From: Pycnopodia helianthoides
Taxonomy: Eukaryota > Echinodermata > Asteroidea > Forcipulatida > Asteriidae
Length of the DNA stretch: 64,000 nucleotides
Assembly (NCBI GenBank): GCA_032158295.1
Contig: CM063262.1
Location: 2,203,394 to 2,267,393 of the forward strand
Reading direction: 5' to 3'
Part shown: positions 1 to 12,400 of the stretch, piece by piece
Layout of the letters: each line of letters begins with the position of its first letter
Position numbering within the stretch: the first letter of the stretch is position 1
Made by a program: the position numbers and the translations under genes
The notes under the pieces: generated by a model
The model's database searches: none
The model's input: only the letters and a program-made list of their open reading frames with translations
What the model was told of the DNA's origin: nothing

Positions 1-799
1 CGTAACTGTTTTAGAGTGTGTTGTGCTGTCATTTAGCCTCGAAGAAAGACTCTGCTAGGGTCAAAACATCGGCTATTAACAATTTGTTTCTGACAACTGT
101 GATAAACCTGAAGTCACTGTTGTCAAATAAACAAAATACTTAACTCCAAACAAAGTTTGGTTGTGGAGCACCTCGTGTGGAGGTGTCCCACCTTTCCCCC
201 TTACCTCAAAATTTCAAAAGTTCCATCTGTAATTCTAATTTGTTTTCCTAATAATTAGAGTACATGTTTACAATACTGATAAAAAACAAAAGAATTACAA
301 CCGACCCTCGTTACAAAGAGCACTGTTATAAAAGAGGTTCTGCTTATAAAGAGTACATTCTGAAGTCCAGAATATGTTTTTTGTTTTTTTGTTTTGCTGT
401 CCTCTTTATAACAACGTTTCTGTTATAAAGAGGTAATTTGGCCAGTCCCAGTGATATTGTTGCAACGAGAGTCGACTGCAATGAATTTACGACTATGTAC
501 ACTCTTTGAAATATCGGACATTCAAAACAAACAGTTAAATCCGCAAACAATAAAATATGCAAACTATGTAAATTAAGGTGATTAGATCTTGCGTCAATGC
601 TACGTGTGTTTTATATAACACAGATAAACTTTACTGGTCTTAAAGAATAAGCACGTTCCACCATTTTTAATCAAAATCAAGAAGAAAACACTTGTGTCAT
701 TAACAATGCAAGAACAAATTAATTAGGTTCTCAAAAAAATTGCTTTGAAACCATGTTGATGACCAACTTAGCTTGGACGAAAGAGTCCTGCAAGAGTCT

Positions 800-994
800 G
801 GGCTCAATTTTATAAAACTGCTTTAAAGCACAACAAGTATATAAGCACAACAAAATTATGCTCACCAGAATAAGGTTATCGGCCAAACTACCATGTCACA
901 TGTACAATTTGTGACTGGTATCCTGCTCATTTCTGCTCAGCAGAAAATTGTTAAGCAATGTTTTTTGCTTAAGCAGCTCCATGAAATTGGGCTC
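800..994. mobile_element. GGGCCCAATTTC foldback element
   Basis: Imperfect inverted repeat running from GGGCTCAATTTTATAAAACT to AGCTCCATGAAATTGGGCTC. Its body (TTATGCTCACCAGAATAAGG, GTGACTGGTATCCTGCTCAT) is shared with about ten other copies in the window. Confidence 0.7.
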
Positions 995-1814
995 CTATCT
1001 GTCCAAGAAGGAAATATTATGCTTCAAGATGAAAGAGAAACTCTACAAATAAAAATACTTTACACGACAAATGTAAAATTTGGAACGAGTTTTTCAGAAC
1101 AGAAACCTGTGCATCTCTGTATCTCCACCAGCACATATCCGCACCACCCACAGGGCTAGAAACACCCACCGGTCCACCTGCAATGGAGAGCCTAACTATC
1201 TAAGCATTGGGCCAGTAACACTGCAACCCGACAAATCCAGCAGTCTAGTTCTTTTTCCCAAGCATTTTAAAAGATTTAGTACGACAACTAATTACACTCA
1301 AACATCTAAATCCTAAACCACCTAAAAAGTTCAGCAAGAACAAAAAGAAAGACATATTTTATGTTCTGCAAACAACATTTCTGGTCCAGTGAAAGTTTTG
1401 AGCTTCAGAGGAGATTTTCTCAAACATTTGAGCTCTGCAGCTCCACAGAGTTTTTCGTCTCATCAATTTAACGGATCGCCATTAAAAATATATTTACAAT
1501 AAGTAAACTTTTACCTCGCCCCTTCCACCAAAAGTTATGCAAACATAATTCAAAAGATTAATTAAATTGTATAAATTAAAAATAAGCAAAAAGTTGTTAC
1601 TTTACAAATAATTACTTGCAAATATCTAACATGTCAGGCATTCAAATGTGTACTGTACAATCGTAGAAATCTATCAATTGTAAGGAGGATAAATCATTAC
1701 AAATAAGTTTTTTCGTCATTCAGTACTTGGTAAATTTTTATAAAGTCAAGCATTCGTTAAAAACTTGATTTGCTTAGTTGATCAATACATTGGCTACCGG
1801 AAATAGAACCCCTC

Positions 1815-1980
1815 GGGTCCTATTTCATAGAGCTGCTTAACAATAAAATTATGCTTTCCAGAATAAGGTTACCTGCCAAAAGACCATGTCACAAGCACCC
1901 TCTTTGACTGGTATCCCGCTACTTTCTTGCTCAGCACTAGCAATATTGTCTGCTTAATTAGCTCTACGAAATCAGGCCCA
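1815..1980. mobile_element. GGGCCCAATTTC foldback element
   Basis: A degenerate copy from GGGTCCTATTTCATAGAGC to GCTCTACGAAATCAGGCCC. Confidence 0.65.
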
Positions 1981-3360
1981 GGTATGTAGCAAGGTGTGGG
2001 TGATGTGTGGTAGCCATCTTGCCAACCAAGTGGAAATTGATTTTGGGTGCTATTTATGGAAGTCAGTTTGTTCGACTTGCCGACAACAAATTTTCTCCAC
2101 TATTTCAGTAGAGAGTAGTGCACCCAGCACAGAACCCCACTGTATTTAACAATGTAAAATCAACAAACCCTTTTTTCCCCTTCTTTCTTTTTTTTGGGGT
2201 GTACTTAAATGTTTGATAAAAATGGCTGAATTTCAGGCTGGGTGAAAAGGCCAACCAAATATTCTTGGATTTTTTTTTATTTTTTTTTTTTATTATTTTA
2301 CATTTTGTCTTATGTTTGATGGCTTGAAAAAGGGGCTCAGGGTCGTATTCAGCACCACCTCGATTTGTCAGGTCTGTAACTACGGACGGATTATTTTCTC
2401 ATTAATTTGAGATCTTCTCAAAATTGGCCGACTAAAAAAATAAATACGTAAATCGATTCTTGTAAAAACAAACTCAAAAAACATAATGGTAAACCTTCAA
2501 ACCATTATGTCCAAGGCACATCAAAAATTGTCAAAGTAAAATTTTGAAATTGAACCATTTTAAAAATAAAAAACACATCAATGAACCCTTGTAATACATT
2601 TTCACAAAACATGTTACGATAGAAAACAAAAATTTCAACTGCTCTAAGAAGTGATTAATACATGCATGCAGATAAACAATTATTCAATAATAAAATATTG
2701 ATGATGTCATGGTATTTACATAAAGAGTGACCTTTGGCCTTGTGGTAGCTGATCATTTCCTGTGAATTAATTCTGTGCAGGAATATTTCCACTCATAATT
2801 TTGCAATATAACCTCAAACTATTAACAACTTTGAAACCTATCATCGTTTTTGAGGTATGTTTGTAAAAAAAATATGAAAACACCTGAAAAAACAGGTGGC
2901 TTTATACCCCTAACCAGTACTCAAAGCAGTTCAATAATGTTTAAGTAACAATCAAAGTGGTTGTTCACAATAGTCATCACACTGTTGACCCTTAACCTTT
3001 TGAACAAAAGTTAGGAGTTTGAGCTTGGAAAGGGGGGTGAATTTTTATATTTTTTTTTGGGGGGGGTGGATTTGTTGGCTGTCGATCGTGTCACATAAGA
3101 AGTCCCAAGAATACTGGAACTGTAGGCTTAGTACAATCAAGTCTAAAAAGGTAAACATATATTTTGTTTACGAATATTTGTTTCTCAAACAAATTCTACA
3201 TATTATGTAATCTTTGAAAAATGTTACATTACAAAATCAGTACAAACGTACACGCCTGTTGTTTTTTTTTTTTTTTTACAATAAATATCTTAGAATGTCT
3301 TGAAGATGCAACATGGCAACCTTGAGCATCTCTCTCTTCCTCTTGTGGGTAAGATCTGCT

Positions 3361-3402
3361 TTATCTCTTGTGATGCTCCCGACCATGGAGAAGATGCTTG
3401 AC
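3361..3402 (-). CDS. IkB-like gene, terminal exon 8
   Basis: After acceptor TTTTCTCCAG it encodes VKHLLHGREHHKR and stops at TAA. It joins exon 7 in phase 0 to give CDLVRREHSQ followed by VKHLLHG, similar in style to the IRRILKGK tail of vertebrate IkB-zeta. The 3' UTR end is not defined; AATAAA-like minus-strand motifs occur near 2280. Confidence 0.75.
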   Translation of the reverse strand, partial: VKHLLHGREHHKR

Positions 3403-6400
3403 CTGGAGAAAAAAAGAAAAGAAAAAAAGAGAACATAGTGTTACCCCTTCTACTCTTGGTGGTAACATTTTTTTAAAGGGAAGGTTAACTGATTGGTAAT
3501 GAATCTAAAAATCAATGGCAATAAAAACAGCAACTTTCGATAGAATAAAGCATTTTGAGAAATATTTCAATTCAAAATAATGTGGATATGGAAAAATATG
3601 TCAGTTTTTATCCCCCTAAATTTGAATCTGAGCGCTGCAGATTTTTGCGATATTTCAAAAACGCGACCACCTATTGAAATGAAATTTTCACAGGTTGGTT
3701 TTATTGTATATATCTACATTTATAAAGGATTAAAACAATCAAACGGTCCCCAAAACCAAAGGTATACTTTGCCTTTAAATGTAACAGCTACTTGAGCTAC
3801 TATAAAATATTCTTTAAAAATCAGGAAAACTCCTGCACAACGCACAACACGTCCGACGCTCTCGACACGTACCTGGGAGTGCTCACGGCGGACCAGATCG
3901 CACGGTTTCTCGTTGGCGTCGTTGCTGATGCTGACGTTGGCGCCTCTGCTCATCAGTATCCCGACGATGTAGAGGATGTGCGCCTCGGGGATGGCCCGCC
4001 CGACGATGAGATGGAGCGCCGTGTTGCCGTTGTACATCTTGGCGTTGACCAGCAGACTGGCGTCGTGGCACTCTTCCAGGAGGAGGTGGATCAAGTCCAT
4101 CTTCTGGAGTTCCACGGCGTAGTGGAGGGCCGTCTTACCACTCTGGCAATCCTGAAAGGGGCGGAATAAAATTCAAATTTCAACCATTTGAAGTCGGTCG
4201 TCGGGTGGCGTGTACACACACGGAAAATATTTATATATTTTTTTTAATGAGATATCGCCTTACTCACAAGGCCGAATGGCCACATCAAGGTAAGGGTTAC
4301 ACTTAACCGAAACCAACTGTCACAAGGGGCAAAAAGCTCAGAGACACAACTCGTTCCCTAAAAGTTTTCATCAAATGCTGCCAAAGTGAGGCCTAATTAA
4401 TGCGCGTTTTTGCATTAATTTAAAAAAAAAAAATTATTAAGAAGTTTGATTACCGGGAACAATGGATCAGCATTGCTCATAAGAAGCTCTTTGATTGTCT
4501 CTGCACAGTTGACGGATTCGCAGTGGGCCTCAACAGCCAGCATCAAGGCAGTCTTACCTACAAATGACGGAGAGGTTAGAAACAAATCGGGTGTATTATA
4601 ACTGCAAGAAAAACAAGCACAAAGTCTAACTTAACGTGTTTTTGTTTTTGTTTTTTTTACACGAAATATCACCTAACTCACAAGGCTGATTTTGGGTTGT
4701 CGACCCCGGTCAAACTTACCTTCAAAGTTGGTAATGTCAAACAATTTACTGGTCTCATCAGGGTAGCTGCACCGGCTCAATGACATACAACGGATAATGG
4801 TCTACACAAAAGAAAAAAAAAGAGACAAGAAAAAGTAGAGAACAGCACTTTAAAGAGAAGGTACACGATTGGTAATCACTCTAAAAAATATTATGGCAAT
4901 CAAAACTGACTTGGTTAGAAGTAAAGCAACTTTTCGATAGTACAAAGCATTTTGAGAAATATTTCAATTCAAAATAATGTGGATATGGAAAAAAGATGCC
5001 AGTTTTTATCCCCCCAAATTTGAATCTGAGGAAATGTTTCTCAGATTGTGAATTCCTATGAGGGATTATTCTTCATGCTTGACATGACCGCTCCAGATTT
5101 TGGGCGATATCTCAAAAACGCTACCAAATATTGAAATGAAATTTTCACAGGTTAGTTTTATTGTTTATATCTACATTTGCATAGGATTAAAACAACCGAA
5201 CGGTTAAAAAAAAAAAAAAGGTATACTTTGCCTTTAAACGAATAGCCGTGACAGTCTCAAAATAAAACTTTAAATCCACAGTGATGCAAGAAGTGCATTT
5301 AAACGTTCACATTATGTACTACATTTCATTTCATTTCGGTTTGCATTCATCGAACAAGTCAAACAACTAAAGGTATAACTGGTTTACAATGATAAAATTG
5401 TCCAAGCCACGAAGGCCTTGACGAAAGGCTAACAACAATCGAGCTTACACAGGTAGAGTTTTCTACTTCCATGACTGTACCACGAAAAAAAACCCAATAG
5501 ACTAGCTGAGATTTATGCAAATGTAAAAGCGAACAGTCAAGGTGGACTAGTCTGTTGGTGGTGGCTGGTTCCCTATAGTCCTTACCATGATCGCCTCTGT
5601 ATTTCCCATCATGGCTGCAGCATGGAGGGGCGTGTTACCGTCCATGTTACCAATGGCGAGGCTGGCTCCGTACATGATCAAGATCTCCGTCAGGATGGGC
5701 AGTCGGCAGACCACGGCTAAATACAGTGGAGTCTGTGTGGAGTATTAAAAAAAAAAAAATGAAATCTCTGTCACAACGGCACATTGTCTCGATCCACTAA
5801 GGCGCAAGTAGCAGTCTCCACTAAGCGCAAGTAGCAGTCCCCACTAAGCGCAAGTAGCAGTCCCCACTAAGCGCAAGTAGCAGTCCCCACTTAGCGCAAG
5901 TGCAGTCCCACTCAGCGCAAGTAGCAGTCCCCACTAAGCGAAGTAGCAGTCCCCACTTAGCGCAAGTAGCAGTCCCACTCAGCGCAAGTAGCAGTCCCCA
6001 CTAAGCGCAAGTAGCAGTCCCCACTAAGCGCAAGTAGCAGTCCCCACTAAGCGCAAGTAGCAGTCCCCACTAAGCGCAAGTAGCAGTCCCCATTAAGTGC
6101 AAGTAGCAGTCCCCATTAAGCGCAAGTAGCAGTCCCCACTAAGCGCAAGTAGCAGTCCCCACGGCTGGGGGGTGGCTGTTGCAATATATCCTGCTTCCAA
6201 ACCAAAATGACCCCCGGGTATTGATCCCAAAAAATTGCCAGCTGTCTAACCCCCAGCAAAGTCGTTCTCAAAGGCGAGAAGAAACAAGAAAAGTGGGAAG
6301 ATGGGAGGGGGACGACGTGGAAAAACAAAACTCACCTGCTGAAGTTTGTTCAGGAGGTCCAGACTGCACTTCTCCGTTGAAAGACGCTCAATAATCGCCA

Positions 6401-9400
6401 CGGACAACGCCACTTTGTCTTTGCAAATAGCCAGATGAAGGACACTGTGGTCAAACGAGAAGATAATTATGATTTTTGTCGTGTCATTTTGCAAGTTAAT
6501 TTTACACCTATAGAACCCCCCCTTCCTCTTGATACTATTTTCCGGCGAGTGAACCAACCATTTTTTAAAAAGGCAGTGGATACTTTGAGTAATTACTTAA
6601 AAAACATATCCCAACATTACTTTGTAAGGAGCACCTGAAAGCTGCGGATAGTATAAAACATTGTGAGTTACAGTTATCAGTATTAAGGTTAAAATGTTTT
6701 CCTTGTTTTGGAGCTTATTAGTGCACTATGGAATTACATGAGAAAAAATGGAGACCAACAAATTGGGATGAAGAAAGAAAAAATTTCAAGGTGATCCCTC
6801 TCCTGCCGCTTCCCAGGCTGTATTGTAAACTTGGGAGTGATCCCTGGCTACATGGTAATTACAGGATGGCTTCTGACTGGCACCCCCGAACAAAGATATC
6901 GACAACATAAGGAGACCACCAACATGTGGGCTAGATGGCTCAGTTGTGTAGAGCACTAACTAGCACGTTAGTCCGGGTGGTCACAAGTTCACCCAAAATT
7001 CATTATATAAAACTCACCCAGTCAGTTTCCCTTCTGGGCCTAATTTCGTAAAGCCTGTAGGCACATAAACTTGCCAAGCAAAGAAAAAACCTTGCTTAGC
7101 AGAAACATGTATTCTGCCAACTTTCCATACAGTTAACATTGTTGTGACTGGTGCCTAGCTCACTCCTACATTTGTATTTTGCTTAGCAAAGAAACTGAAA
7201 TTAAGCCCTGGTTTACTACATGAAAAAAAAAATACAAAATTTAACCTACGTGTCTCTGTCCTTGTCTGTCTCCAGCAAGTCCGCCAAAGTTTCTCCTGCC
7301 ACCACAGCCTGGAATTTTTCCAACTCCCCCATGAGAGGTGTGACTCCTGGTGGGTACACCTGAGACTGGGTGTGCTGCTGGGGCACAAAGGAAGTCGGGA
7401 TGACAGCGGTCGGAGGGCTCATTGGGGGCATGTGGAAGTAAGGGCCCACCTGATAGTTGGGTTGTTGGAATTGCCTCCCCTGCTGGGGCAATCCGGGGTA
7501 AAATTGGGGCGGACTCTGTGATGGATCCGGGACCGTCATGAGCATTTTTTTAATTTCGTGAATCTTCTCCTCGCTTGCTGTTGTTGCTTATTTGGAGCAC
7601 GAGGGGCCAGGGAAGACCTGTCTTGGACAGTCATTGTGCTAGCTGTCATGCCCATAGTACTGTGGATGCTGTAGGTCGGGCTCTCCGGGGGAAGGGACTC
7701 CCCCGGGGAACCTATGTTGGAATCTGGTGTCAAGGGTGAGGTGTCCGGAACCCGCTGCATAGGGGATCCGTGAGGGTCTTGGTAAGGCGAATGCTGGGGG
7801 CTGTACGAAGATCCCATTATGGACCCTGTTTGCTCTGCATACGGGGAGTGCTGCGGGCTGAAAGCCGACGTCGTCTGCCACGGAGACTGCGGCGACGGAA
7901 GAAAGTCCATCATACCGCCACCGTGCATCGGTTCTTCGTTCTCCATGGGCGACTTCACCGATTCTTCATCGCTCGTCATGCTCTCGATCATGTCTGTGAT
8001 CGATTCTGGGGTCAATGGGCCGGGCCAACTGACCTCAACGGGCTGTCCGGTGCTTTCCTCTGGTACCTTTTGTGGATGGGTCTGAAATGACAGACCACTT
8101 CTGTTCAAATCATTCAGGGGGTAGGACTGATTCAGGGGGGACAGGGCATCCTGAGCTAGTTGGCCCTGTTTAGATAGTGCGATAGCCGGCCCCTGCTCCC
8201 TGTGCACGGTGCCGGGGTGTCTCCTGAAAATGGGCATGCAGTTTCCCTGACCAGGAGGATTGACTACGCCCGGCTTGAAAACGTTGTTGAATGACGGAAG
8301 GACATTCGTTTGTAATTGCGGTTGGGCTTGCGTCTGGCGTAGTTGTGCTACAGCGTATTGAGAAGACTGACTCTGATGATAACCCACATTATAGTTATTA
8401 AAGCCATTATAGTTACTGTTCGACATCAAGTTACCATTTGATCGATTCATGAACGATCCCATATCTTCAATACCCTTGGCTCTAAGACCAGACCGTCCAG
8501 GTGACTGGATGCGATCACTTGCAAGCTTTTCGACCTCTCCGCCTTTGGACTTGGACTCTTTAGCCTTCTCACCATCATCAAGCTTCAAGTTGGTTTGAAG
8601 ACTTCGTGTGAGTGAGTCAATGTCTCCAGCTGTCTTCTTGGTTTCCTCCACATCCTTCTCTTTCTCCTTCTTCCCATCGCCAGCATCTGACGAAACGTCT
8701 TCTGTTGCCTCTTTCATCACAGCATCCGCCTTGTTCGCCTGGGGTTTATCATCCGAAGAACTCTTCGCCGAGCGCTCTCGACGGCTGTCATCTTTGCCAA
8801 CGTCTCGTTTCTCAACATCCCTCGCTTCAGTGCCCTCTTTGCTTGCGACACTGTTCTCCTTCAGCTGTTCTCGGGGCTTCGTCTCCACAGCCACTTGCTT
8901 TCCCTCACGGGGGACTTTCTCAGACTGATCTCCAGTACTCTTTTCTCCGGTTTGCTCATCATCAAATACTTGATCTTCCTGGGGAGACTCCTTGCAGCTA
9001 CTCAGCATCTCCGGCGCACTGACCGTATGAGTGAGTACGTGGGTTTCTTTCTTGTACGAACAAGAGACGCTCCGTTGTTTTTCCAGACAATGATGACCTT
9101 TGAAATCCATGTACAGTAACGCAAAGGAATTCGGCTCAAATTCTTTCGGTCTGTCCGTCTTAGCGGCCTGACGAGGCTTTGTATCGACAGAGACTCTCAA
9201 CCCCTCCATTTTTCCAGGAGACGTTTTTTTAGAATCATCGGGCTTGAGATGTCCGCCGACCGAGGGATGCGCTTCTTTCGCCATCTTAGATTTTGCCTCC
9301 TCTACCACTGTCGATCCGTTGCTTTGTATGCTGTTACCATGGTGATTGGTGTGAAGTTCTCCGCCGGTGGGTGGCGGCGACTGCGATGCAGAGGAAGGGT

Positions 9401-12400
9401 TGCAAGGCATCTTGACTGGTTGCGCAGCCTTACCTGCATTCAGATTTCAAAAAGATGAATAGCAGTAATAAGTAAACATCAAAAAAGGAAGCTTTACATT
9501 GACCACTAACTGTAATAAGAACATTTGTATTTCCCAGATAGTTAACTTAGGCCAAAAAAAAAAGGGTTCTGTTTCTGATTACATGTCATTTAAAAATAGG
9601 GTCGGTAGGTCGGAAAGTTTTTTTATTTTGCGTTTTTTATTTATTCCCATACGGTTGACGATACGTCCACGATCGTTCATGTGTTGAGCGCAATCAACGG
9701 ATTTGCACAACGAATTAGGAAAAATTGTGCGCAATCTTCAGTTTGCGCTCTTTAGATTGGCAGTTCAAGCGGCTGATTTTGCAAAAATGTGCACAATCTG
9801 CAGATTGCGCAAGCCCATGGAATGCGCTTCACAATTTTTTTTTTCCCCCCGTTTTTTTTAAAGGCCGAATAAAAAGTTTAGGGTCGCGGCGTAAAACTAG
9901 GGTCGGTCGGGGAACCGGAAACAGAACCCTTTTTTTTTTTTGCCTAACCATGTACTTAAATAGTTCGCTTTCGAACTAAAAATCTTTTTTCCCCTTACCT
10001 GTGCAAGATTATTCTTCGTAAAAATAAAAAAATTAAAAAAATTCTCGCCATTAATAATTTGTTTTGTAAATTATATATTTACCTAACAGCTGGTATTTTT
10101 AACAGCTTGTTTTTTTTTTCACGATCGTATTTCAGAAGCTCAACCCGACAGTTGGAAAGCCGTTATGTAACGGCCGATCCTTGACCCACACCCAATCGAA
10201 CAGACAGCATCCCTGAGAGAGATGAAGGTGGATTGCAGTATAATCCCTCTTTAAAAAAATCTACGCCGGTACATGATTGTGAAAGGAACAGGGCCCAATT
10301 TCAGAGCTGCTTAAGCACAAAATATTGCTGAACAATTGCCTGCTAAGCAGAAATGAGCAGGATACCAGTCACAAACTGTACATGTATTATGGTGGTTTGG
10401 CTGGTAACCTCATTCTGGTAAGCATAATTTTGTTGTGCTAAGCTACTTTTTGTGTTTAAAGCAGCTTCATGAAATTGGGCCCAGGTCTTCGATAAAGGCA
10501 TTTGACACAAACCCATCCAAAAAGTTAAATCCGTTCATTGTTTGCAACAGGTTTTTTTAACCAGGGCCTCCGAACCATGACCACAGTGGACTCAGTGAAA
10601 CAGTCGCCCGTGCATGCGCAAATCTGCCACAGTGTCTCACCACGCCAGGCATGTCGACATGACTACCGCCCAACACGCCAGATTATAAGACCGCCGCTGC
10701 GTCGTGCGTTAAGAGTTTGGCCTGTTATTGTGCTCTCCACAGTGGCAGGTTAATCTTTGCAAAAGAGATGTCTTTCAAGACAAACTTTTGTTTTGTTTTA
10801 AAGTTTCTATTTAAAAAAAAAATAAAACACCCTGAACTATCACAACAGAACAAATCCCCCAGAGAAATCCTTTTTAAAATAATAGTGCAAGTTGAGCATG
10901 GTCTTCGAAGGCTATCCACTCACTGCTGTACCAATCTACTGACTGCTCATATTATTGCATGGCACAATCAAACCACGCCCCATGCCAATGTTCGGAAAAT
11001 ACACAACATTTTCGTAAAAGAAGGACCCTACAGATGCACATGACATCTTTTGAGGAAAAGCGCTCTTGGCTAGAGGCCAAAAAAGAAAGTCGCTCAATGA
11101 TCCACCCTCTTTGCCGAATGTACGCCAAGCTTTCCCATTGCTTCATAATCGTTTCAACTCAAAGATGGCGACGCGATGACATCAATGCATTCGGTCCGAT
11201 CCTGGGTCGATTTCACAAAACTCTTCCTAACTTAGGACTAGTCCTAGGCAATGCTAAGAGATAAGACTAGTCCTAAGTACTGGTCCTAACTTAGGACTAG
11301 TCCTATCTCTTAGCATTGCCTAGGACTAGTCCTAAGTTAGGAAGAGTTTTGTGAAATCGACCCCTGGACAGGTAGTCATAGATTGGTTTCTGTTGACGTA
11401 ATGCTGATTTGTAGGCACATTTACAAAGAAAGACACAATAAAAGTCACATGTGAAAAATTCCGCTGAGTACAGTGTCTACTTGCTGAGGAAACAATACAA
11501 AAAAAATGGCACGGTATTTTCACAAGAACGTCACAAGCCCTCCACATTTTAAGCGATGTGACAATAAAAGTCACATGTGAAAAATTCCGCTGAGTAGGCC
11601 TACAGTGTCTACTTGCTGAGGAAACAATACAAAAAAAATGGCACGGTATTTTCACAAGAGCGTCACACAAGCCCTCCAAATTTCAAGCGAGGTGACAGCA
11701 GGTACAGTACCAACCTCATCAGCATTCATGAATTAACACCGACCCTCAGAAATCTGAGAAACAGTTACATGCATGAACTGTTTCTCAGATTCACATGTTT
11801 TTGAGTGAAAAATTATCAAAAACCATTCAAAGGGAATCCTTTCTCAGAATCGTTTATACTACACCCTGTATGAACAGCTGTGCTAACAGTTTTTATGGTC
11901 AATAATTGTTGGGGTATATTTACCAATCTATAAACTTATCTTTAAACTGGACCACCAAACTTGATGAAACACACCTGGCTGGTTGAACAAAGTGTTTAAT
12001 AATTAACTTTAAAAAAAATGAGAATTTGTTTATTCTTCCTAAAACCAATAATAAACTCTCCTTTAAAAGTTGAATCCAACAGCCTAAAGATTCAATGCGA
12101 AAGCGCCTGCATGTTACTGTACCTTTACAAGTAGTACAAATTAACATTATACATGTAGTCTCCAATCACAACACTGCCACGCTTCAAGAAATGATGCACT
12201 CAAATTAAACGCAGCTTAAGAACTGTTTTCACATGAGGCTGTTCTCCGATAGCGGCTCATGATCAGCGGCCGATTATTGCAAAGAATTCTATATTTAACC
12301 TGAGGAAGAGTGAGCCATGGGCAATGTGTTCATCATGTCACTGGTTGGTTGCCTCCGGGGGTAACGTACAGGGACTGTCCTCCAAACAACCCACGCACAC

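Larger units (their letters stand above)
1..3360. other. Gene-free region downstream of the IkB-like gene
   Basis: AT-rich sequence with two copies of the GGGCCCAATTTC foldback family (listed separately) and T-rich tracts near 2270-2300 and 3050. The short ORFs show no splice context or domain. It may include the IkB 3' UTR on the minus strand. Confidence 0.5.

Noticed and set aside
5795..6162. CRISPR array
   Set aside because: The units are directly head-to-tail with no unique spacers, in a eukaryotic intron; it is a minisatellite.
7639..9022. ORFs of 74-136 aa on the plus strand and in other frames across 7639-9458
   Set aside because: They are shadows of the giant IkB exon with no splice context or domain.
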